Source of the DNA: Symbiodinium natans
Taxonomy: Eukaryota > Sar > Dinophyceae > Suessiales > Symbiodiniaceae
Reading direction: 5' to 3'
Length of the DNA: 60,000 bases
Assembly (NCBI GenBank): GCA_905221605.1
Contig: CAJNDS010000805.1
Coordinates: 1-60,000 of the forward strand
The position numbers and the translations under genes were made by a program. Below are positions 12,423-30,800 of this stretch, one piece after another. The notes under the pieces were generated by a model, which did no database searches, was not told where the DNA came from, and saw nothing but the letters and a program-made list of their open reading frames with translations. The first letter of the stretch is position 1, and each line of letters opens with the position of its first letter.

Positions 12423-13208
12423 TACAAAAAAAGGATATCAAGGGCCTGAGGCCAGAGGTAGGTAAGCATATACTCGGTAGATCTTTCAGCCGCCCCTGAC
12501 GAGTATTGGTGCTACAGCTAAGCAAAAGGGGAAATTCACAACTTCCACGGTTGACACCCCGTGGCACATCCCTTAGCCTCAGAAGCCCTAAGAGTCTCAA
12601 GAGCCCAAAAAACCCCCGAAGCCCTGAACCCCCAAAAACCCAAACTCCTCGAAAACCTAGATGTGGGAAATGCCCCACATTGCTACATGGCCCAAGTCGA
12701 GGGCACCCTAAGCCCACTGAAACCGCCTCGGAGGGCTGACAAACGATCTGGACCATGACCTGAGGTCTTCGGATTAAGGTGGGGTTTCAAGTGTTTAGAG
12801 TCAGCTGTAGCTGAGCCGCAAAGTCTGAACGTGCAGTGAGATTCAAGCCAACATGTGCTGTACTTAACCACTCTAAACTCCAAGCCAAGAAGCAAGGACG
12901 TGGCGAAGATCAGGATCCATGGAGCGTGACCTTTCCAGGCAGTGAGCTTCCTCTGTGCGGGCTTTATAGCGGGCTTTGTAGATACGGTCATGCAGTTCCA
13001 AGGTCATCATGAATGGCACTTTGCAAAAGTGATCGCGAAGTTGGGGGGATCTGGATCTTGCGAGTTTCCGCCGTTTTTCATCGCAAGAGGGGAATGACAA
13101 GGGGGGGGTATAAGGCACTGTGTCGATGGAGCTTTGCTCGCATACACAAGTGCTGGTCGGGATGTTGGAGGAATTACTCTCCAGCATCTACAAGGCTGGC
13201 AGAGCAGC

Positions 13209-17704
<4,496 letters not shown>

Positions 17705-17744
17705 TCAAATCGCGGCAGCCCTGAACCTTAAACCAACCTTGAAC

Positions 17745-18100
17745 CTCACCCCCTGAACTTAAACCGCAAACCTTCAACCCCAAACGCCAACCCCCCATTC
17801 ACAGCACAGGCACGGAGGCCAAACCCTAAACCCTAAACTAATGTAAGCCCTAAACCTTAAACCCTAAACCCCCAACCCACACCCACACCACAAGGGGGGT
17901 GCAGGGGTAGCACGGGACCCCAAATTCTAAAACCAACTCCCCAATCACACCACGGGCCTAAACCCTAGCCCCTAAACCCCGAACCCTAAACCTTCAACAC
18001 TAAACCCTAACCCCCCAACCACACCCAAGGGGGGGCGCGGGGGTAGGCCCTAACCTTAAATACATTAACCCCTAAACCCTAACCCCAGCCACACCCACGC
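17745..18100. repeat. Degenerate CCCTAAA tract between two genes
   Basis: Between the transportin 3' end and the amine-oxidase start codon, the + strand is dominated by imperfect CCCTAAA/CCCTGAA/CCCCAAC heptamers broken by short G-rich islands. No open frame here is credible. It may carry the amine-oxidase 5' region, but no promoter motif can be named. Confidence 0.8.
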
Positions 18101-18544
18101 CACAAAAAAAGAGGGGGGCATGGGGGTAGGGATCCAAGGGAGGACGCAGGACGGGATCCCATCGGGGGTGGGGGGGCGGGGTCGGTGGCAGCCCGAGATC
18201 ATATGTAACCCTTGTTGTTTGTCACGTGCCGACGACCGCAGCTCTGCGCAATCTTTCTTGTCAAGGGGTGGCGGTTCTGCAGAGAGCCAGTAGATGTTCA
18301 AAGTGGGCCTCCATCTCAAGGGGCTCGTCCGGCCTTCCTTTGCTGCAAGGTCTCTCTTCGTGCGCAAAAAGACATATTGAGGAATGAGCCCCCATGAATG
18401 TACGCCACTCAACTGAAGTCATAAGTCCCTTATAGGTATACTTCAATTAAAGAGGCCGCACTGTTCTGAGGGGTTTCACCGTAGAAAGCAGCAAAGGAGA
18501 TGCTCAAGACCCAACCTGAGCAGCTGGCCCTTAGGCCCCTCAAG

Positions 18545-20068
18545 CTGGCAATGGTGTTCTTCAGAATGTCCAGATGTCTCACCAAGACCTCGGGCTGAGA
18601 CTCCGCGGCAGCGCACAGGCCTTTCCAGGCCTTCGAATCCTGCTCGTCACTTCCCAACCTCATGGCCTGGGTCTGTGGAGTTCTTTTGTGGGAATCTTTT
18701 CAGGGGTGGTTTAGGGGGGCCCCTGTAGGATGTTTAGAGCAGTTCCTGGAGCATGCCAAAGCCTCTCTCGGCAAAGTTTTTTGACACAAAGTGCGGCCTG
18801 CAGCCAGGGTTGGAGCACCACTTCGAGATTCTGGGCCACCTCTGGGAGTCGGCCCGCAAGGAATGCCCAAGCTGTGCAAGCCATACGCCCCTGCTGCTCG
18901 TGGCGATTCGACTTGGAGCTCATGGCATCCTGGAGCGCCTGGCCCAGGATCAGCAGCTCTTGGGATGGGAGGCCCGCAGCCGACAAGAGGCGGTCGGACT
19001 CAATTGTAGCCCAGATGGCGTTGTTGCAAACCTCGGTCGAGAAACTAGCACCTGACGAGCCTTTTGGCAAATCTTACAGACCCCAAGCCGTCTAAGCCTT
19101 TCTTGTGCGAGGGAACTGACTTGCCACTGTCCCGAATGCCAGGGGCCAGCAGATTGGGCAGTCTGGGCAGAACGGCTCGCAAGTGAACATCCAAGAATTC
19201 CTGCAGAAACAAAGGGGGGGGGGGGGCGGGATGGACTGCTCGCATTCACTGGAGGCCGCTTTATGCAAGCGCGCTGTCACCATCACTATGAACAAGGCCC
19301 CAGCCCCTAAAACAGCGAACCTAAACTCAAGTTTTACCCTCTGTGAAATCTTAAGCAAGCACGTAAGGTCCCTGTACAACATGGCTCTTGGTGTTTGATA
19401 AGCATGCGATCAGGGTCAGCCGGAGAGGGTGCACCTCACACGGTCAACATCCCTGAGCCGGCACATCTCAGGCCCAAGAGTTTTCGTGGCTTGCTGATAT
19501 TTTGGGAAAAGCAGCCTTGACTGGTCGACACGGTTCGGACTGAAGGCCTTGAGGGCTCTCAACCCAAAGCCTGGGAGAGGCTTCACGCAGCTTTGAATCA
19601 ATCTCAAGACCCCTGCCCCTCTGCCCGCTTCCCCCACCCCCCCCCTTCCCCCAAAAGAAGCTGAACATCTCTGAATTCCAATCCAACTGTCTTAGGTGCC
19701 AGAAGTATCCTGCTTGGACTTGCAGAGGCTGCCCAGCAGGCAGTAGGCAGACTGTCGCACGTTCGCAGACATCTTGTGCTCCTCCTCCAAGCTTTCGACC
19801 TCTTGGTGTGGGATGCTTTGCTAGTGGCCCTTATACCCCTTCGAAAAAGATACTCCTAAATGTGATCCTCTTCAACCCAAATAAGGGAACATATAAAACA
19901 TCCCAAGGGCCTACCTAGTTTGGGTCACGGCTTCCATCGACCGAAGATGAACCCCAAACCCCAGTTAAGGTTTTAGAGTAGCCACTAGGCTAGACACTTG
20001 CCTTGTACAGGCGGTACTTGTTGTTCCCTATGTTACTTGTGCGTGTGCGTGTGCGTGTGCGTGTGCGT

Positions 20069-20137
<69 letters not shown>

Positions 20138-23100
20138 GTGTGTGTGTGTGTGTTGTTTTTGGGGGGGCGGGAGGGGGGGCTGTGTATTTCAGCACGTCTT
20201 CAGCAAAGCTGCTGTGAGGGAAACAATCTCCTTCCAGGGTATGTCGTCTTCAGCGCCGAGCTTAGGGGCCAAGACCTTCGGAAGCGGAAGTGGAGAGGTG
20301 AGTTGAGGCCGGCATCGGTAGTTTGGGGATCTTTCGTGGGGCTCAGTTCTTTCGAACTTTTCGTTGACGGGTGAGGCGTGCTGAAGCTCGGATGCTGGAA
20401 TATGCGCAGGATAAGCCCTCGCAGTGACTGACTCTGACACCTCTCGTATCCTCTCGTATGCACAGGAAAGATGATGGGGCGCTATACTCCCCCCACACTA
20501 GCTACCCAGTACCCACAGAGAGCCCACGCCTCAGTCAAGCCGAACTTGGTTCTTATTTTGGGTAACGGGATCGTTGAGGGTGGGGGTAGCCTCGGATCCC
20601 CTAGCTCGCCTCGTGCTATGCAAACCCCAACTTCCTGACGCCTCGACCACAGACTCCACGAAGTCCATGCTGGCGTACACGGCGTTGTGCGTCGGCACAA
20701 CAAGCCTCTGCTTGTTTTTTTTTCGGTCATGTGAGTGGGATTTATTGTATAGGGGTTCGGGCCTTGAAGGGCTGGGGTGAAGGGAGTTCCTGGAATGTCC
20801 GAGTTTTTGAACCCCAGAGGCGCCGTCAGCAGCAACTCCCCACCCTTTGGCGCCAGTTCTGCGATCGTGAGGTGCTCCGGCAAGAGCTGATCCGGTCCGA
20901 TCAGCCTGGAGGCTGCGAGGAGGGGCTTCGGGGATTTTTGGGGATGAGAGAGGGGGATTTTGGGCGTTTAGAATGGCTTTAGAATGTAGACAGCGGAGGC
21001 GGGTTCATGATTAAAGGGTTGAGAGGGTTTGTAGCTTAGGGGGTGAAGATGAATTTGCAGATCGGGCTTACGGTTTGTGGCTCCTGTGCTGCCTAGGCCC
21101 TATCGGCCCTATCGCATCTCTGAATCAAAGCTGGGAGTGGCCGGACTAGAGAACCCTTTACCCATGAGGGAATCCTTTGTCTTCTATGTAGCACGCTGCA
21201 ACTTTTTGGAAAAGTGAGAAGACAAGCCATTCAATCTGTCCGGTGGCTTCGGACAAGAGGTGTTTGCAAGGTGGGAAGGGCTATGCCTTGGCCCTAACCC
21301 CTTATTACTTATGAACCCAAAAACCAAGTTGGTCCGGGAGGCTTGCACTGCCTGCCGTTGAGGCTCCTCAAAGGCACTGCCTACTCCAAAACAGGTAGAA
21401 ACAGGTGACGCGGGCTCCCAAGCTCAAGCGAGTGTCTCAGAACAAAGCTGACGAATGGAAAACTGTACCCCCCCCCCCTGTATATACACGTTGAAATTGA
21501 ACGCGATGTTGATGCAATTGTTTCCGTCCTCTCCCCATCTCACATGGAGAGCCTCATTTACAAGAACCCCACCCTTCGGTGCCTCGAGGCCAAGTCGCGG
21601 AGCTCTGCCCCGCGCAGCTCCGGCCGCAGGCGCCCGGAGATGAGCGTGCTCCCCGTGATGGAGGAGACAAGCACCTGGGGCATGGACGGTACCCCGAAAG
21701 ATTCTCCTAATATGGCCCCTATATTCCCTTGCGGTACAACCTCAGGGGTCCAAGGTAGAGTCTCATGAGAAGGGGGTTGGGCGGGGGGGTGCAGAACTAC
21801 GGGGTGTTCAGGGGTTCTGCTATTCCAGAGATGCTGCACTGCACACGATGTTGCTTCCCACAAACCTGACCATTAGCGGGAGAGAGAACTTAGGTCTTGG
21901 ACTTCAGAGGACAATCTCTCCAATCTGCCAGGGGTCCGGGACTCCGTCTTCAACATCGGGAAGCGAAGCTGGGGCCAACGAGGTCGGCGCAGGATGTAGG
22001 CCGTTGTGGATCACCCGAACAGCATGCCTTCCAGTTCAGAGGGATCAGGAGTGTTCGTTCAGAGAGGGAAAGAGCCACGGGCGCCTGTATATAAATCGAA
22101 ACTGATCTCCCTGAAAACATGCAAAAGCTGGAGCGTGCCTCAGAATCTTCGGGCACATGGCCAGAAAGTCCTCACCGCAGCCGGGCACGAAGGCCGCCAA
22201 GGCCTCAAAGATGCAGGATGCTGTGGCATCCGCGGCACCATCCTTCGCTGAGAGCTTCAAAGGGGGTTGGGCATGGGGGGAGGTTTGCTGCACAGCAAAG
22301 AGACTGCCGCCAATCGCTGTTGCAGTGCCAGTTAAAGGGACTTGCGACAGTGTGATTCTCGCTCCTCTCGAGAGCTGGCTGAGCATGGAATTTGCAGGGT
22401 TCAGGGTCAGGATTTGCTGTACTGCCTTCGCCGACTTTTAGGGTTCACACCAGCTCCCAGGTAGCCCTACAAGGGGAAACCCCGAATTACCCAGGTTTTC
22501 GGAAGGCAGAGTTTGAGACTCTGAGTTTCGGATTGCGGGCCTTTTGTTTGCCTCTCCAAGCTGCCAGCTGGGCTTCGAGCTCAGCTAGAAGGCCACCAGA
22601 AGTCTTCAGTCGCTTGGTGGCCGGCTGGTCCAGCCTTATGTGCTTACTTTTTACTTATTTACCTACTTACTTATACTCGTTTACTGGCTTCCTTGCTTAC
22701 TTGTATACTTACTAGTTCTGATGGAATTGATTCCTGGCCACCTACGAAGGGCTAGTCAGTGAGCTTGGGAAGCCAAGCTTCAGCCGAGGACTCCCAAAAA
22801 GACCAGGGGGTCTATGGGATTTCCAAAATGTGCACGTGGGGTTTAGGGTTTCGAACCAACTCTATATGCCCTTCTTGAGAGCAGGAGCCGCTCTCTCGGG
22901 ACTCAAATGGAAGGCTGACTTTGGTACGGAACCCTCCACAGCCAAGACTGGTCCACCCCGAAGGACCTCCTAAACCTAAACCCTTCTGAACCTAAACCCT
23001 GTAATCCCTCCAAACGAGCGGCATGGTGGCGACGGAGTCACATAAGGCTGGAAGGTTCTCCCCACAACTGTTCTGGATGCCCTTTCTCATCTCCTGGATG

Positions 23101-26100
23101 GGAGGCTGGTAGGCTTAGGCTTAGCTTCTGAAGCGGTAGTTCGCGGGTTGCTGACCACCGTCGGCTGTTGGTTCTACAGCTTTAAGCGCTGCATGTACTA
23201 ACACACATGGTGGACATGCATAAGAACGGCAGCTTAGGAGTACTACCCCTCCTCTCAAGAGGGGGGGCGGCTCAACAAAACCAACAGCTCCGAATCTTGA
23301 AAAGCACACCATCGATAAACGGAGAACGTTCCGCGCTTTTTTACGGGCCGCCTTCTACCATATCCTCAGGCTCGAGGTCACGGATTTGATTTGTACGTCC
23401 CAAACCGGCACGACCTTGAAGGGGATGGGGGTATTGGGGCCTCCGTTCCCACTGTGCATCTGCGCCACAACCCAGACCAACCAGCTCCTCCAGGATCCAG
23501 TCCTCATGCTGTGCGAGCTGTTCTGGTATGTTCTCGAAAAGTTCGCAGATGCTGCTCGCCGCTGCTGCCTTTGCCTCGCAGCTCGTCTGTGATGTGGCAG
23601 TGGGCTGGGGGACGTGAGGTTAGGGCTGAAATGGTTTGGAAATCTCGAAGGGATGCGGGTGCGAAGTGACCATGTAGTGGACATGCGCAGATTCGCTAGA
23701 CCTTTGGGATCTTTGAGCTTCTAATGTCCCAAGAAGAACCAAAAAGGTTACATGCCAAAGTTTGGTGCTTTGTCTCGATCTTCCTTCTCCCCCCCCTTCC
23801 TCTGCCCTGCAAGCTCCGTAAACCCTTCACACCACAAACCTTCAACCTCTGCACCTCGCAGCCTCCGAAGCCCCATGACTCCCAAGAATTGATGCATCAA
23901 GCTCTCGGAAGCCTTGTGGTTGGGATCCGTTAGGTGGCTGAAAAACACCTGCCGCATTTCATCCAGAAGGTCCTGGCGAAGTGTTGGGCTCAGGGCCCTG
24001 TAGGGTTGAATATTTTGGTCTTAGCAGCTAGATGGGTGCAGGCTCGGGCTTCTCCCGGTCAATCATGGGTCCTGATTTGACGCCCTGGATTTTTTGTTCT
24101 GAAAGTGCTCCAATCGGACCTCGCGAGACACCTTCCTGCCGGGCTTCCAACCCCCGACTCCGGATGTCGTTCTGCAATCCTAATGCAAGGCTCCAGCCAG
24201 CATTCAGGGACATGTAAATGCACGTAAATGCCTGGCCCGGATGGGCTGGCTGGCGCTCGATGGCTGGTGCAAAGAGTGCAATGCGCTGGAAGGAGGGCTG
24301 AGTTTTGCTGGAGGGCTTTGCTGATCGGTGCCGAAGTGAGAGACAACAGCAATGATCACAGAGATCCAAGACAAAGCCCATAACCCCCCCCCCCCCCCGG
24401 CGGGTTTTCAGCAACTTCTGCAGGAAGTCCATCGGTTACGACATGTAGCATGACTACGCTCTGATCACAACAAACCCTCAAACTCTAAACCCTGTAAAGC
24501 CGCAATTGGCCCACCCAGCAAGCCCAACAGCCGTCACCACATGTGCTACACATGAAATCGGGGGCCTTGCCTTCAGAAACTGAAGCTTTGATGCGGTTGC
24601 GAAATCGAGGCTTCAAGGGCGAGGTGGTGAAAAGATGGAACCCTGAACTCCTTCAACTCCCTAAACTTGCTTAACTAGTGTCTCTTCAGCGGAATTTGGG
24701 ACTTGTGGGCCTATGAAGTGCCTGACCCAAGGCTCCCAAAGTCCTAAACTAAGCCAAGCAAGAGCAAGCTCTCAACTCCAAACCCCTCGACTCGAAAAAA
24801 CGCCTAGCCACCCCAGACTCCCAAACCCTAAACGCCCTAAACCCTGAACCCTACACATGAACCATTAAACCCGAAACCCTGAACCCTAAACCCACCCCTC
24901 CTGGCCAAGAGGGGTGATGGAATCTGGCCGCTGCCTCTCTGCCAGCAAGGGCACGAAGCGCGAGGCAGCCCAAAGCGCGGTGCAGCGCAGGAGGCCTTGA
25001 AACCCTAAACCCTTTTTGTGCAGGATGTTCGGGTGCTGAAGGTCTACAAAGGCCTAGCCTGTCGAGTGCAGAGGGTTCATCCTGTAAACTAACCTCTAAC
25101 ATAGTACTACACTGATATAGGTTTAACCTATACTTGCGCCTATGCAGTCCCCGTTATCTGAAAGGGTTTAACATCAGTGTGTGGGGCTCCGAATCTTCAA
25201 GGCCCACACGGCTTTGGCCTCAACACATGCGAGTTGCCCTGCGGTGCGCCGCACGCAGACAGGAGGGCTTGGACATCCTCCTTCTGCCTTGGCAGCTACG
25301 GTTTTGGGTACTCCCACTCACATTGTCAAACTAGAACCGCAGTGGCCATTCATTCTATGTCACTGCCTCACTCCTCCATAGCCCTGCAAGGTGTCAGCTC
25401 AGCGTTGCTAAAGCCGCTGAATCCAGCCCCCTGCCCTGACAAACAGGAACAAAACCAATGCCTGTCCGAGCCTTAAACTCGCAAGCAGTTGAGCCAAGGT
25501 GCAGCGAGGTTGCGGTCATCGCCTGGGCGATTATTTGGGGGAGACAATCCCGGCCCCCCCCCCCCCCCCCCCTGCCAGTGCTCGACAACGATCGATCCCC
25601 TGAAGGGCTTGGGGTTCCTAGGGTTTTTAGGGTTTTTGGGGTTTAGGGCCTGGCCCCCAAGGCTCTGAAACCCCTGAGCCTCCATGCCCTTCACCCCGCC
25701 GCCTCTGACCATTCTGCGCCCCGGATAGTTCATCCGCCTCAAGCAGTTGACCCTTAAACCTCCCCAACCCACAAACTCTAAACCCGAAGGACCCCCGCCC
25801 ACCCCCACATATTCACAACAAAAAATTTGATAGAACCATCGAAATAAAGTAGAGAAAACTCAATTTCGAATTTCCGAAGGGCGGTGGCCACGGCACCAAG
25901 CGCCAGCACAGCCAGTTCCCGGCGCTCCCAGGTCTCCTTTACATGAAGTCTTCAAGCTCCCACACGGGATTTCTTGTGGTTCCTAGCGTAGGGGGAACAA
26001 GGGTTACAGAGGCGAGGCGGAGAAAGGCTACCTGACTCAGCTTCCCATGAATCAGGTCTTGTTTTCAATTTCAGGCTGTATGGGAAACCGATGTTATCGA

Positions 26101-27788
26101 GCAGGGAAGTGCCTTGGCTTGAGCCCTCAAAGGTTCGCATGCCTCAGCCAACTTCAGGCGGATCATGGGCAGCACCCGCTCGAGCACAGGCTCCTGTCGG
26201 GCTCGAAATGACCCTGGGCCCTGTCTGTACACACCCAAGTCCATACAACACCCTAAGCCGAGGATGAGAATGGAAGCGAATGCCCTGAAGCGCCCAAGAG
26301 CGAGCAACTACCAAGATGCAGTTTCGGCACCAAAACTCAATGTGGGCAGAACACTTTCAAGCAAGGCTGGAAGCCGATCAGGGTTGCGCTCTTCCTCAAG
26401 AACACTGAATCTTCAATTTACGTCCAGTCAGGGGTTACTTCCTCGACTGCAAGCCTTAAAGCTTCCAGAACACGAGGCTCATGGTATACTAGACCGGGGT
26501 CTCCATTTCCTTGTAATTATTTTGCCCAGCGGCTGGCGAAATCTGGGAAGGGCGCTGGGCCTTGATTCTGCAATCTTTACCATCGGGTATGCATTGGCCA
26601 ATGCTTCCTCCTGCCGATTCACCAGGTTTCTTGATGTAATACTCACGTCAAGAAATAACACTTCCGGCTTTTTTCGATCCAATGGGCTGCATTTCTTATC
26701 TAATCTGAAGCCCTCCGAATAACACCCTAAACGTCAATGTCCCCCTCTCCCTCCCCCCAAAAAAAAGAAATGAACCAGCACAACGCCCCCTAACTGCCAA
26801 GCAATGTTCGAGCAGTTATGTTGGGCCTACGAAGACCGCAAAGTAGGACCGCATGCAATCGCTTCTGGTTCCAAAAGTATTTGCTTTATCATAGGCTCTC
26901 TGGGTACTCCTTCCCGCAATCTTGCGGCTCCTTGATGAGCTTGGCGAGTTCATCTAGCGCCAGCGCTGCTCCTCCGAAGGCGAAAGGCGGGAGTAGGGTG
27001 AAGGGGCCGACACAGATCAGCATCTCGGTGTAGCTGTCACTATCATGGCAGGCACTTGGAAACAACAGTGAGTGAATGCAGTTCGTGGACTTCCCGGAAC
27101 GGCTCGACGTACCCGAGGCTGGCAACAGGGGGGCTACGATTTGGGGCTTAGGGTTTAGGTTTGCAAGTGCGGTTCTTCGAGGATGTAAACCTTCCCAACC
27201 TTGGGCCCTGAACCCTGTTCCGCCCCCCCCCCCCCCCCCCCCCCCCCCTTCCCTTTCATGCCTCTTCGGCGAGCTTCGAGCCGAAGCCTAAACACCAATG
27301 TCAGCCCTAACTAACCCTATCCTCAATCCCCCGAGCCCCTGACAAACCCCTCCCAAACCCTAAACCCTACACCCCCCTCCTCCCCCCCCCCCGCCCTCCC
27401 GCCCAAACAAGAAAAGCAAAATACAAAAACAGTTCTCACCCAAACCCCCAGACTCTGAAAAGCTCAACGCAAGCACCCCTTCTGGTCTTTGTCTGGCGGT
27501 GAAGGTGCGCTTGGTTTGCTCCTCGGACCGAACGGTTTTTTGGGTCGGGCTACGTTCCCGCTTGTTCCCTCTAAAGGGGGCTGTAGGGGTTTAGGGTCTG
27601 TAGGAGTTAGGGTTTGGGGAAGGGTTGAAGGGTTTAGGGTCTGTTGGATTTAGGGTGTTCGGCTCTATTGGATTTTGGGTTGTAGGGTCCATAGGGTTTG
27701 GGGATTTCTCTCTTCACTGAATTTCACGTTGATGGCAGGCAGGATACATGCTCCACACTCTCGCCTTTTGGAGCTGTAGTACATAGAC

Positions 27789-27820
<32 letters not shown>

Positions 27821-30800
27821 GCCCCATGGAGCCCTGAACCTGAAGTCCTTATAGGGAAGTAGGGAAAGTAGGAACCGGTGAGCGGCATCTTTGGGCACAA
27901 GGGGGGGGGGAATTTAGGCAGCAACCTCCCTTTTTAGGTGTCCTCTTGAGCCCAGACACCAGGTCCAGGCCCTCGCGGAGACGGCATTTCAGAAGCTCAA
28001 CCTCGGAAGAGGACTTCCACGATTGAAGTCGCAGGGCTCAGGGTTTATGTCTTGGGGGTTGAGGGGTTTAAGGTCTAGGGGAAGCTCTTGCTAGGGATGT
28101 AGGCTCACGGATGCCCATTCTTCAAGTTTTCTCGTCTTGAGAACACTTTGCCCCTCGAGGTCGGAAGATCACTGCTTGCCATGAGTTCTAAAATCTAAGC
28201 TTACGTTAACAGGGGAACCTATGTGTTACATCCCTTGAGTGCCGCCTTGAAGCCCTGTGCCGAAGCCTACAAAGAGCGAATGCGAAGCTCTTAACTTTAA
28301 ACCCTCTAAACGAACAGCCTCACTGGCAAAAGAAGCCCGAGCCCGTAATTCTCCTGAGCACTCAGCTTAGGGAAAGCCCCAGAGCTAGGGAACGAGGGCA
28401 GGGTCCTCCAGCACCTCAGGCGACTCTTTGAGGAAGTCCTGGGATTCTTGTTGGTTGACATAGGCCTTGCGGTCAAGGGGATTTCGGGCAGCCGAGTAGT
28501 CGATGGTCAGTGAAGAGAAAGATCAGGGCATGAGACGCAGCTGAAGCAGGGGCTTCCTTAGGGCTTAGGGAATTTTAGGGCCAGGTTCCTGAAGCTTGGG
28601 GCACCGGAAAAGGCTTACCCCCACAGCTCTCCCCCCTCCTCTTCCGCCAAGGCCATGTTGGCCAACAAGGTCTCCAGGAGTTGGTCCAACACGCCATCCA
28701 AGCAATCAAGGAGATTGCTCAGGGACCCGGCGAGGCTGGGCCAAACCTGCAAGACTTAAGGCCCCCGAGTATTGAGGGTGGCTAAGAGAATCCGCTGGCG
28801 TTCCTGTTCGGGATGCTAAATAGAAATACCTGCGTAGCTGCAAGGGAAACGAGTCACACGAAAAGCTGTGCATCCCCGAAAAGGCCAGTGCATCGAGGAC
28901 CCAGAACCCAACTCAACAAAGTTCCGGGGAGCTTCCAGGGCGGCCATTCGCAACTTCAGGTGCCTGGCGCGTGGCCGCGTGGACCCCAGACATTTCCATT
29001 TGATGGGGATGGCTCAAAGCTGTTGGGCTGCAGAGCGTTTAGGGTTTAGGGGTTGGGTTTAAGGTACTCCGCCAAGTGATGGGGGGGCGTGTTCTCAGGC
29101 ACCCCTTTTTTGGGGCCTTATTTCCTTATGCAGCCTGCTAACGTGTTGACTCACATCCCACGCTTTGCTGCTATATCTTTGGGCGCTTGAACCGTTCTGC
29201 GCCGCATCGATGCCCTAGAAGCCCTAAACATCTAAAACGCCATAAGCCCAAACACCTTAAAACCCTGACCCTAAACCCAGGACCCCTAAAACGCTAAACG
29301 ACTGCGGCCTCTTGGACGGGTCTCTGAACCGGCTTGGTGCGCCGGAGGAAAATTGACAAATTAGAGTTGGCTCAGGCCTGGTGTATACAGATGTACAGTG
29401 ATGCCCTTGCAATACCAAGTGGTAGATACCCTATCAGCAGTGCCAATAGATTCGCGAGGTCTACCGGAATATGCTGCCTATAGCGTGCAAGCCTGCAGCA
29501 TTCGGAGACTTGCATCGCGGTGGATGCCCGTGGCTTGGTTTTACACTGTTGATGGCGTTGCTATATATAGAAACTTCTCTGCATCTCAACGTCTGACAAC
29601 CCGGCGAACCAGATCATCACACCCCTGGCGAATTTTTTGGGGTTTTGAGCTTGGGCTTTGAGGTAGGTCGTAGGGCCGAAACTAGACCGAGCTCAGTGAA
29701 CCCTGGCGAGCCTCATTCGCGAGCACGTGGCGGCACACTGCAAGAGCTGTTGCAGCTGCGGCTCCGAACCCGCTAGGCTGTGTGTCTCGTTGACGCAGTC
29801 CTGCGCTAGGACGAAGGGTGCGAAGGGTTTTAGGCCTTTAGGACTTTGGGTCGCAAAAGCGGGAGGGCGCTGTGTTTCGGGTCTCCTGAAGGCTCGGAGG
29901 GATGCGTTGCAGCAACTTGAATTTGAGGACTCTACCAAACCCTCTTGACCAAAACCCTAAGCCTCACAAGGGCGCATTTTTCCGCTTTCTTGTCAGACCA
30001 CAGCCTCCCATAGCTTGGAGAGGGATGTCATCGGCTGATCCCGCTGGAAGTGGCTCAAGAGGCCCGCCAGCGCGTCCCTCTCAGGGGTCTGCGTCTGTAC
30101 CTGCTTGGGAGCTTCGCTTCGGAAACCTAAGCTCAAAGCACCTATAAACTCTCAAACCCTCTAGACCCGAAACCCGATAAACCCTAAACCCAAAACCTTT
30201 TTGAGATCAGTTTGGGCTTTGGGGGGATGCTTTCGCAAATCTTAAGGGAGGGCAGCTTCATGCCCTCCAGGGTGGGGTGGTCTAGGTAAGCCCTGAACCC
30301 TAACTCCCATACGCCCATGGAACCCCTAAGAACCCTAAGGGCATACCCAATTGCCTACAGAGCCCGGTGAAGTTGAGGAGATCACGAGGTGAATGCGGCA
30401 GAATGTCAAGTCGCCGTGATGCCCTTCAAGACTGTACAAGTACTCCTAAATCCTAAACTCCTAAACCCAAGTAATTGAGGATTTCATGTAAAGCTTCCTC
30501 TTAGCCCTTAGTTGGCTGTATCGCAGCAGGGAGAGAAACCCTGGCCTGTGCTGTGTACGCCGAAGACTTTCAAAATTAGAACGTCGGACCCAAACTGCAT
30601 TTACACCTCTTCCTTGGCGCGCCTTCTTTGGCACTGAAGGAACAACAGGGCTTTCGTTCTAGTATCCCCAAAAGGTTTGGGGTCTTTGCGTCTTGGGCTG
30701 TCCTCGTCCTGCATCTCTTGCATAACTTTGAGGCAGTGCTGGAAATCTTCATCCTCCATCGCCAGGGACGCAGGTTCCATGTCTTCTACGGAATCAGGGA

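Noticed and set aside
20003-20374. Long + strand frames with poly Val-Arg or Cys-Val
   Set aside because: Translation of the (GT)n/(GCGTGT)n microsatellite.
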